Source of the DNA: Triglochin maritima
Lineage: Eukaryota; Streptophyta; Magnoliopsida; Alismatales; Juncaginaceae
Direction of reading: 5' to 3'
DNA: 64,000 bases
Assembly: GCA_963682175.1 (NCBI GenBank)
Contig: OY821777.1
Location: 7,395,501 to 7,459,500, forward strand
Positions 56,100-64,000 of the stretch are shown here, piece after piece (within the stretch, counting starts at the first letter, position 1; the number at the start of each line of letters is the position of its first letter). Made by a program: the position numbers and the translations under genes. The notes beneath the pieces are model-generated. The model was given only the letters and a program-made list of their open reading frames with translations. It ran no database searches and had not been told where the DNA came from.

Positions 56100-57602
56100 T
56101 GTTGGCTTTTTGGCCTTAATCTATGTTTTGATGATTTAATCAGCCTAATCTTAATTGTAATCATATAGAGTAGCACACATATTGCATTGCATATATATTG
56201 CTTTGTGCAAATCTCTACAAGTGATCAAGACTCAAGAAACAAAAGAAATCAAGCTAAGACATGTAATCAAGCTCATTTGAAAACATATAATTTGCATTTC
56301 TTTGAGTCTTATAAACATTGTGTAAATTGAGCATACTTGAGCTAAAACCTACTCAAACACACACTAGGTTCCTTATAGAAGTCACACACAAAATTTCATA
56401 TAATTTGGACTTTAATAGATCACCCAACACCCAAACTTAGACCAGAAAATACTAAACACCTAACCTGAACTGTCTGCCCACATTCAGTCGACCGAAACAG
56501 ACCGTTCGGTCGACCGAGTGATCATTAATCATGTTAAGTGTTTTACTGTCCAGTTTCGGTCGACCGTGTATACCTTTTCGGTCAACCGTGTAAACTTATT
56601 TATCTGACCGTTTGTTTTGTCGTATTATATCCAACGGTTGTATTTGTATTATTTCCATATACACCAAAATACATTTAGTGTATCGGTCAACCGAGGACCT
56701 TGTTCGGTCGACCAAACTTAAGATGTCTCGACAAACCAAAAGTGCATGTCGGTTTTCGATTGACTGTATTCCTTGTTTTGGTCGACCGAATATGATCTTG
56801 TTTGTCAACCCCGTTGAGCCTGTTAGAAATCGGTCGACCAAATCTATCTCGGTGTTTGACAGATCACTTAAGTGTACCTAAGTCATAGCCTTTGGCGGTC
56901 GACCGTTCCTTAACCGGTCGACCGAACCTTGGTCAAAGTTGCCAACAGTCAACCGTTCTGTCCGATTCGGTCAACCGAACTTTATCAGAATTAGGTCCTG
57001 TCAGTTGTTGGTTTATGTATCTTACACAATCTTTACCCATTTCATCCCCAACAGCTATTACTATTTAGGAGCTTATAAATAGAGTTGTAAAACACATTTT
57101 AACACAACTCTCCTACTCCATATTGTCCCCTACATTAGAGAAAAAGCTTCATACACTCAAAAGTTTCCATATTAAGTAATCAATTACATATCTTACTCAA
57201 GTGTACTCAAGATTAGAGAGTGTTGTTCCACTCATTCATTATCAAAGAAGCAAGGGCCTTGGTGAAAGCACAAGACAAGAGTATAGACTTCGGTGAGAGC
57301 TTGATGTGTCTCTCTCGGATTGTGAGCGGAGGAGCCAAGCTCGCGAAGGGTTGTTCGCGAGCTTGAAGATTGTAAATGTGTTCTCTCTCAACCCGGAACG
57401 AGGAGTGGTTAGTGAAGTCGTAAGCGGAGTTCTGTGATCCGAGCGGAGCTTGCAAGAGAGGACTAGGACCCGGGTGGGATGCCGAACCTTTGTAAAATCA
57501 CCCGTCTCCATTGTGGTTTGCATTATTTCCTTTCCTTTACCTTTCTTGCTTGTTTATTTGTTTTAATTCCGCTGCACATCCTTGATTGATTACTCCTTGC
57601 AC
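56100..57602 (+). mobile_element. Nested LTR, family B (copia SIRE-like)
   Basis: Starts TGTTGGCTTTTTGGCCTTAA, the same start as the solo LTR at 27818-29327, and follows it closely (GTAGCACACATATTGCATTG in both). It ends near CTCCTTGCA after TTCCGCTGCACATC. The length, about 1503 bp, agrees with the 1510 bp of the other copy, though the last 60 bp differ. It lies inside the gypsy LTR palindrome array. Flanks CATTG and CCGGTTG do not form a clean target duplication. No internal coding region, so a solo LTR nested in an LTR. Confidence 0.82.
56485..56977. repeat. Paired palindrome array (nested family B LTR)
   Basis: Centres by hand: 56489.5, 511.5, 561.5, 583.5, 688.5, 709.5, 761.5 (degenerate), 783.5, 835.5, 900.5, 919.5, 950.5, 972.5. 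Spacings are 22, 50, 22, 105, 21, 52, 22, 52, 65, 19, 31, 22. Several cores are TCAA rather than TCGA. Confidence 0.9.
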
Positions 57603-58040
57603 CGGTTGAATGATGCTTCATGTGGTCGACCGGTCAAGTATGCTAGGCAAGCTCTGGGTGTGTTTGGTCGAACGGGTCCCTTTTGTCGTTCGATCGAAGC
57701 ACTATTTTAAGTCGGATGGGGGTGTAGACAAGAAAACAGTCGACACCCTGAGATCTCATTCGACCGATGACTTATATTTAACTTCAAGTTTGTTCGACCA
57801 ATTGTTGTTTTAGTCGACCGGTATAGTTTGGTTCGATCTTGAGTTTACTGGTGGCTTTTGGTCGAACGGGTCCCTTTTGTCGTTCGACCGATGAGGTGTT
57901 GAATTTAATATTAATTGTGGCGTAGACCATCCAAACGGTCGACCGTCAGAGACCTTCTGCTCGACCGATCGCGGAGACGGTCGAATGCCTGCACGCTCTA
58001 AGGAGGAACTGGTCGACCAGATGGCTTGTTCGGTCGACCA
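57603..58040. repeat. Paired palindrome array, second part (gypsy LTR)
   Basis: Centres by hand: 57607.5, 627.5, 669.5, 691.5, 741.5, 761.5, 795.5, 814.5, 863.5, 885.5, 940.5, 962.5, 982.5, 58014.5, 035.5. Pairs are 19-22 bp apart and most gaps between pairs are 42-55 bp. Confidence 0.9.
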
Positions 58041-58186
58041 TTTTTGCACAGTTTGGTATATTTTTTATGTTTGTTTTGATCGGCTAGAGGGCAACGGGCT
58101 CACCCGCCCTTTTGGGGCAACAGACGGACAAGTAGGCCTAATAACGTTCAGTTGTGGCTCTACGGAGTGGATTGTATTGTTGTCGT

Positions 58187-58380
58187 CGTGGCTCCTGGAA
58201 ATGAGGCAAAGTCATGGCTCCGGCGAATGAGGCATGTATACGTCGTCTTGACTTCGACAATTGATGCAAAATGCATGGCTCCAGTAACATTGAGGCAAAA
58301 CCGTGGCTTCGGTAACATCGAGGGAACACCGTGGCTCCGATAACATTGAGGCAAACTGTGTCTCCGGTGAAAGAGGCAAT
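58187..58380 (+). repeat. Degenerate minisatellite in the gypsy LTR
   Basis: Six imperfect units of about 26-30 bp built on CGTGGCTCCGGTAACATTGA followed by GGCAAA: near 58187, 58213, 58273, 58301, 58330 and 58356. The solo family A LTRs have GC-richer, different sequence at this place (around 16130-16270). Confidence 0.75.
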
Positions 58381-58717
58381 TTGTGGTGTTTTAATGTTGG
58401 GCTTATGCCATTTGCAGTTGTTGTATTTGTTCATTCATGTGTTAGGTTTGACATACGAGGTTTCCTTATGGAAACTCAGGCATAATTTCATGTTTATTTT
58501 TCAGTCCGGTTTTGGCATTAAGAGGGTGGTGACTGCGAAGGAGAGCACTGAGACCGGATCCTGCTTTGATGAGCTTTTGAAGTAATCACCCTTTTGTAAA
58601 CTCTGTTACATATATATATATAATATGTTGGTGTATCTGTTTTCTTGTGTCTTATCGTAATGTCCTCGAGTCGATTGTATATTTTTTTAAAATCCGTTGT
58701 TTGATGACGTTGCAAAA

Positions 58718-58730
58718 TGGTATTCGAGTG
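58718..58730 (+). promoter_or_regulatory. Putative gypsy primer-binding site
   Basis: TGGTATTCGAGTG, three bases after the LTR end, resembles the initiator-tRNA-Met site TGGTATCAGAGC that many plant retrotransposons use. Confidence 0.6.
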
Positions 58731-58814
58731 TCTTCGTCCAAAGAAACCACCATTAGAGTTGTATAAAGCATGCATGCATTGTCTTTTGACTCCTACTTTT
58801 ATGTCTCTTGTGTA

Positions 58815-59880
58815 GATGACACCGAGACGTGTGAGACCTCCTCCCCGGGATCGTAGCACCAGTTATGAGGTTGGTAGGGGTAGACAAGGAGGACTGGAGG
58901 ACGCTCCATGACACTATGGGCAGGCTGGGCGAGTTTCTAGAATGCCAGTTTGCCCAGGCTGAGCATGGAGGAGTAGGTGTGGTGTTTGAGCGGTTCATGC
59001 GTCAACATCCCCCATCTTTCGATGGTCGTGGCAACCCTGAGATAGCGGAGGACTAGGTCTTCAAGATCCAGAAGATTTTTTGGGCGATAGGATGTCCTTC
59101 TGAGAGGAATGTGGATCTGGCCACCTATGTTTTGGAAGACGGAGCAGTCGACTGGTGGAGGTCTACTTCAGTTGTGGTTTTCGAGGACAGTGAGGAGTTG
59201 AGCTGGGAGGAATATTTTGCGGAGTTCAAGCAGCAATACTTTCCACAACACGCCCGTGACTGGAAGATGGAGGAGTTTCTAGCTTTAGAGCAGATGGACA
59301 TGACTCTGGCAGCCTACATTAGTAGATTACACGCTTTAGAGCGTTATTGCCCAGAGATATATGTGATACAGGAGCAGAGAGCTCGGAAGTTTGTGCAGGG
59401 TCTGAGGCCGCAGTTTAGGACTCGAGTTACCATGAGCATGCCGTAGAGTTTAGCTGACATCGTCAAGTTTGCGACCGTTATGAACCAGGATAGCCAGGAG
59501 ATCATTAAGGAGGCTAAGAGGTCGCAGGTGAAGGTCAGAGTGCATCCAGGGGGCAATCTTCAAGGAATCCGAGCAAGAGGCCCCGGATTGACGGAGGTGG
59601 AGCACCGCAGTTTTGGCAGTGCAGGCAGTGTGGTGGAGTTCATCTCGGGCGCGGGTGCGTGCCCCGTTCAGGTGCTTGTCATGGTTGTGGCCAGCTGGGT
59701 CACTTTATCCGTTCTTGCCCGAGTAGGCTAGGCGTGCCTAATATTCGACCGGGATCATCCACAGCTGGTGGAGCTGGATCGAGTCGATTAGTTGCACCCT
59801 CTTAGCAGGGGAAGAGAGTCGGACGTGTTTTCACCATCCAGGCGGACGAGGCTAGGGATGTCAGCACGGTGGTGGAAGGT
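58815..59880 (+). mobile_element. Ty3/gypsy gag with CCHC knuckle, truncated element
   Basis: After an ATG at 58815 (MTPRRVRPPPRDRS) a frame break leads into a Retrotrans_gag-type domain: HPPSFDGRGNPEIAED, AVDWWRSTSVVV, SWEEYFAEFKQQYFPQHARD, EFLALEQMDMTLAAYISRLH and ARKFVQGLRPQFRTRVTM. A further frameshift near 59570 leads to CRQCGGVHLGRGC and the CX2CX4HX4C knuckle CHGCGQLGHFIRSC. In-frame stops are at 59054-59056 and 59444-59446. Homology fades just after the start of the protease region (VVEGTLYVDD, about 59880). Reverse transcriptase, integrase and the 3' LTR are missing. Confidence 0.9.
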
Positions 59881-61284
59881 ACATTGTATGTTGATGATTT
59901 GGTAGCTAAAAATATCACAATAATAAGTCTGTACATAATAAGTTTTGTGATATTTTGTACGTTGGACTTATCGTGGAAGGTACGTTGTGTGTCTGTCTAT
60001 AATAAGTTTTGTATCTGTCTAGATTAAATTGTGTGTCTATTAGAATAAATTGCATTAGGAAAATGTTACAAGCGGAAACTAAATGTTGCACTGGAAATCT
60101 AATGTTACATTGAAATGTCACGTACAATTCTCAGTTAGAAAAGGAAGCATTTTATTTTAATTCTTCTCCCGGTTTTTTTTCATGCAAGTTTGGATGTTGT
60201 GCTCGGAAATTAAGTACAGGCATGTGTTTGGTGATGATGTGCTTGGAAAGTAGCATGTCTGCTGATCATGGAATTGTCAATCTTTATTGGTGATTATTGA
60301 CGTTGTTTTTGTTTAAAAGTTGTTAGGTAGTAAGATAATTTTAAATTCAAATGTATGTATATAATATGTTTCATACCCGACGCGCGAAGAAAACTAATCA
60401 CCACCCGCCCATGATCTCACATCTCAGAGGCACAGCTGGAGAAAGACTACAGAATGCCATCGTTACCGTACATGCATCTTAATACTGGTACATACATATA
60501 CTAAAAAACTAGTTCATGTAGCGCATTTGCAGTTAATCGTATCATTTTAAGATTAAGTTGACATGTGTATGCTAGATTTTAGCTTTTATGAATCGACCAT
60601 TTTTTGTGTCGTGGCATTACCTCCAAGATCGATCCAATTAACATTTCTAGGCTTCTAAAAAATATATTTTTAGATTCAACCGAGAAATCAATCTAATGGG
60701 CTACACCTAGAAATCGGACTAAAGCAACGTGTACTGATTTATCAAAATAATTTTAGTTGGGTTGGGTCATAACAAGAATCCAACACAACTTTGTTTGGAT
60801 CTAATGAGCTGCTCAAGTAAATTTCGATTAGGTCGGGTTCGATTTTAACCGAATTGGAATGAAATATTGGCGGTATGGATCTACAGCAACAGCAGATGGA
60901 TACATCCAACTTTTAGTAATTTAAAGGAGTACACAAGAAAAACCACAAAACATGGGAGAATTAACATGTGCAATTACAGTTGGAAGCACACGCCAGCAAA
61001 AATAAATAAATAGAAAACTACTTGAGTACATGTTTGAAAATGAACAAAAGCAAGAAACTTTTGAGTTGTCATCGGATCAGGAACTACTAACAAACAACAA
61101 ACAAAAACAAAATAACAACATGCAATTGCGGGTATCATTTAAACTCACAACAATTATGGAATGCAATTTCTCCTACTTAAATTTGACAAAAGTCTATAAT
61201 TTAATCATAAAATCTTTTTTACAGAAAATGAACTCTTTATAAATGCAAAGCAACATAAACGGAAAGTAATAAAAATCACACATG
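59881..61284. other. Intergenic region downstream of the gypsy fragment
   Basis: No gene recognised. The motif GTGGAAGGTACxTTGTxTGT at the gag/protease break (59872) is repeated at 59972, which may mark a junction. The right end is the 3' region of the C2H2 gene. Confidence 0.55.
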
Positions 61285-62583
61285 TCAATCTGTATTGATC
61301 AAACTTGATCTTTCCTTTTGATCTCCTTCCCTTTCAGTACACGTACGAAACTCACTCGTTATGGACTCGTCGCTCGAGCTTCGCTTCTCCTTCCCGACAG
61401 TTGCCTTCTTGAGAGAATCCATCTTCCCAACCTCTGTTGTTGTCCTATCCAAAGCTTTTGATTTCTCTTTGCTTGCTTCCATTTCAGGACCAGGAGAAGG
61501 AATAGCTTCCACTACAGCATTTTCTTGATTTTGCACTTGTTGCTCTACCACTTTATCTTCATCATCATCTTTCACTTCAGCATCTTCTTCACCAACAACA
61601 ATAACCTTCGTATTCTTCTGCTGCTTCTCACAATCTTGGTTGTTCGTTGTTGTTGGATGGAATTCAACATTCGAAGAACATGTCTTTGGTCTCTTGGATG
61701 AGTCGGCAACCGTCTCCATGAGCCGTTCCCTTGACCTCTTCGACTTGCTGTGGGAGCTCATGTGGCCACCGAATGCTTGAGCATTTGGGAACTCCATGGA
61801 ACATTTATTACACTTAAAAATCCTCCAATCAATGTGATCCCTTATTGCTTGAAGATTAGATTGACCCACTCGATCAATATCGGTCTGAGGAGAAGAAATA
61901 TTCAACATTTTCTCGTACACATATCGGTAATTTGAACTCGAGGAAGGGTGTCGAGTTTGTGATCCATAGGGTTGGAAAACATAAGGGTTTGCCATGGAAT
62001 TATAAGGAAAACAAGGATGTGGAACCGGCATCATACCTGGATCCCTCGACAAGTTAAAATTGGATGGTAGTTGTGGAGAAATGGGGACAAAATAGTTTGG
62101 GATTACCGCATTCCCGAGAGGAGGAAATAGGCCATAACTAGGCTTAGGGAACCCAGGCACCATCATATTGTGACGTGATGAAGAGATCAACTGATGATTT
62201 ATGTTTGGGAAACCATTCATGGGTCTATTCCCCTCACCAAGGTGACCGCGGGCGATGTTAGGAAAAATGAAGGGAGGAGGTCTAACACTAGAAGAGGGGT
62301 GATGTTTTGGTTGGTATGAAGAGTAGGAGTTTATGACACTGGTCGGCTCTAGGAGAGAAATAGGTAAGCTTCCACTTGAGAGATACCTTGGAGTTTGTTG
62401 TGGCTTCCACTCCGGTTTAAAGAACTTGTCCGGATGCACAACATATGGTGGAGGCATGAGGTATGGGTCTACATATTTCTTGGTTTGCTCACTTGGTTCT
62501 TCTCGTGCAATGCCCTTGCCTTTGTGCTCCTTAGTGATGCACTCTGGACAAGGGTTTGAGGTCTCTCCCTTCTTTTCAGCCAT
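61285..62583 (-). CDS. Single C2H2 zinc-finger protein
   Basis: A 432 aa intronless ORF. The one zinc finger, FKCNKCSMEFPNAQAFGGHM then SSH at residues 256-278 (C258, C261, H274, H278), carries QAFGGH, the plant-type QALGGH helix variant, pointing to a sequence-specific DNA-binding or regulatory protein in the nucleus. A basic stretch KSKRSRERLMETVADSSKRP (residues 280-299) is a likely nuclear localisation signal. The N-terminal half is Pro/Ser/Tyr-rich and low-complexity. The C-terminus is acidic (EEDAEVKDDDEDKVVEQQ). The start was placed at MAEKKGETSNPCPECITKEH (62581-62583); the longer frame to 62811 passes through a Phe-rich stretch that is a CT-rich leader. A TTTAAAAG box is about 120 bp upstream. 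The specific orthologue is not recognised. Confidence 0.85.
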   Translation of the reverse strand: MAEKKGETSNPCPECITKEHKGKGIAREEPSEQTKKYVDPYLMPPPYVVHPDKFFKPEWKPQQTPRYLSSGSLPISLLEPTSVINSYSSYQPKHHPSSSVRPPPFIFPNIARGHLGEGNRPMNGFPNINHQLISSSRHNMMVPGFPKPSYGLFPPLGNAVIPNYFVPISPQLPSNFNLSRDPGMMPVPHPCFPYNSMANPYVFQPYGSQTRHPSSSSNYRYVYEKMLNISSPQTDIDRVGQSNLQAIRDHIDWRIFKCNKCSMEFPNAQAFGGHMSSHSKSKRSRERLMETVADSSKRPKTCSSNVEFHPTTTNNQDCEKQQKNTKVIVVGEEDAEVKDDDEDKVVEQQVQNQENAVVEAIPSPGPEMEASKEKSKALDRTTTEVGKMDSLKKATVGKEKRSSSDESITSEFRTCTEREGDQKERSSLINTD

Positions 62584-64000
62584 AAAGAAGAAGAAGAAGA
62601 AGAAAAAACACCAAAAAGAGAAGATAGGATAGAAAGAAGATCGATAGAGGAAGGATTTGGGATTCACCTTAAGAAAATGGAGGGCATGAGCTGGTGGGCT
62701 TTTAAATGTAGAAAGAGAGTGAAAGAGCGGGACCGTGTGTTGTGCTGTTAATGATTTGGGAGGGAAAAGGGGTGACACGTGTGATGAGTGCAGAAATTTT
62801 AGGGTTTGCATGCATATCCTACGTCAAAACGGCACGTGAGATTTAAAATATATTAGACTCAATATATTACTATGTTAATGAGAACTAGAAATCTAAAATC
62901 CGATTTTATTCTTCTTTATATATATATATTTATTTAGTATGTGCCAACGAGGAGTCATCATAAAACAACCTGAAATTTTATAGGGAAACTTCTTCTCACT
63001 AATTGTGACCTTATCATCCCCTTCTGTATTAATCCTCTATAAATGATAAGTTACTAAGTTCATTGCCCGCAATGAGAAGGCATTTAGTAACTTACAACAT
63101 TTAGCTACCAAAATCATAAAAGGCATACCTTCTGCTGTAAGGCATTATCTGAAATTCGTTAGACCCACAAAAAGTGAAAAGTCAACCCTCACCAAACACC
63201 TGCAAGATAAGCCAATAAAACTTCAAAGACATCGTAAGCGTGCTACATAGAAGAATGGATCGCACATGAAGAGAAGCATGACAACAAGATTTTACAAGGG
63301 AAACCTCTATCAGCATTATACGGGGGAAAATGTCGGCAACAAACTAAAGAGTTGTCATATTAGGAAAAGGTATTATAGAAGTGGACAACTAAACATTGTC
63401 TTCCAAGAAAATCGAAGGTATCGACAAGACTTGCCCCTCGGACAACTAGCAGAAAATTCAACTTGCAGCAAAAAGATGAACATAAACGTACGGGTTAATA
63501 TGTAAAACATAACCCAGATTCGCAACTCAGAATGATGCAAATGTATATCAATAGATGTGGCCGGGACCATTAAGAAAAGTAGGCCCACTATACAAGTATA
63601 CAACGTTATGCTTCTATATTTGATATCTGATAAGTGATAACACCATTCCCAAAGCCCAAAGTAATTAAAACTTATTCAAATTAATTAGATAAATGACCGA
63701 TTGATCGCAATCCAGTGAAGCAGCTGGTTGCATCTTAAGTGGTTTTCAAGAAAAGAAAAACAAATCCAAGAGGACTATATATCACTTCTTGATTTTGTTT
63801 CATGAATACAATTTGGCCAACAAGATTTCTTTCTTTTCCAAGATGATCGTTACCGCTGGATGTTCCTGTTTGGGACGTTAAAAGCAAATATATTTTTGCA
63901 GTCAGGTATGTATGTATGTGTATGTAAGTTCATCCATCCAACCCGGACCATGCAGTATTATACATTTTGCTCCTTAAATATAGTCTAGAATAATGTATGG
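62584..64000. other. Promoter of the C2H2 gene and intergenic region to window end
   Basis: The first 250 bp is the leader and proximal promoter of the C2H2 gene. The rest is AT-rich with no gene recognised; a short TATG repeat (about 63905-63930) is present. Confidence 0.55.

Larger units (their letters stand above)
55615..58714 (+). mobile_element. Ty3/gypsy 5' LTR, family A, split by a nested LTR
   Basis: The two outer parts (about 55615-56099 and 57603-58714) match the family A solo LTRs in order: CT/GA-rich leader, TATGTCAAAC...GTGAGTGTTGGAG, palindrome array, GGTGGTGACTG...GAGAGCACTGAGACCGGATC, and an end GATGACGTTGCA (solo copies end GACGTTACA). Right after the end comes a primer-binding-site-like TGGTATTCGAG and a gag. 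This identifies family A as Ty3/gypsy. The left border (TGTATCCTAACC at 55615) is a guess. Confidence 0.75.

Noticed and set aside
62584..62811. N-terminal extension of the C2H2 protein
   Set aside because: It translates a CT-rich leader with eight Phe in a row; the MAEKK start is more plausible.

Overview
The window is nuclear DNA of a flowering plant, most likely a core eudicot. Multi-exon genes have GT-AG introns, the intergenic DNA is AT-rich, and the families are plant-specific (VQ proteins, EMSY-like ENT/Agenet proteins, DUF761, G-type lectin receptor kinases, chloroplast PRPP synthetase). LTR retrotransposon debris fills much of the rest. No bacterial operon, organellar insert, tRNA or rRNA gene was recognised. 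All coordinates, splice sites and spacings were read by eye, without alignment software.

Gene layout. A degraded Ty1/copia element on the minus strand, split by a 2.1 kb LTR-like insertion, fills 1-5098. A plastid-type ribose-phosphate pyrophosphokinase gene (5328-10328, +, 8 exons) lies tail to tail with a lectin receptor-kinase pseudogene (10782-13183, -). From 14.8 to 30.5 kb is an accessory zone of solo LTRs and MITEs. It holds one DUF761 gene (23268-25813, +) whose last codons are split off by a solo LTR. From 31.7 to 49.1 kb is a gene-rich block: an AAK1/NAK-type kinase (32412-36231, +), an EMSY-like chromatin protein (37612-42649, +), a secreted Gly/His-rich protein (43855-45624, -) and a VQ-motif protein (48655-49107, -). 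From 51.7 to 59.9 kb is a second retrotransposon zone: a copia 3' remnant, then a Ty3/gypsy 5' LTR plus gag with a second LTR nested in its LTR. A single-finger C2H2 protein (61285-62583, -) closes the window.

The most unusual structure is a dispersed set of short palindrome arrays (core CGGTCGACCG, full form TTCGGTCGACCGAA) inside at least six LTRs, plus a looser version in a seventh element. The palindromes are not randomly placed. They come mostly in pairs whose centres are 21-22 bp apart, and successive pairs are mostly 50-53 bp apart, giving a repeat of about 73 bp in which almost only the palindromes are conserved. The pattern occurs in LTRs that look Ty3/gypsy (one copy is followed by a PBS and a CCHC gag) and in LTRs that look Ty1/copia SIRE-like. 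Four solo LTRs or MITEs here have perfect target-site duplications (CATTC, CATAT, GGTTG, AAGAC for LTRs), and one hAT-like MITE has a perfect 8 bp duplication.

The genes do not form a functional cluster. Their roles (nucleotide precursor supply, endocytic-type kinase signalling, chromatin, cell wall/secreted protein, transcription) look independent. Interactions visible in the sequence are between genes and transposons: insertion into the DUF761 coding end, SINE tails in two introns, MITE and LTR-like DNA in the glycine-rich gene intron, and a receptor-kinase fragment next to its parent pseudogene.
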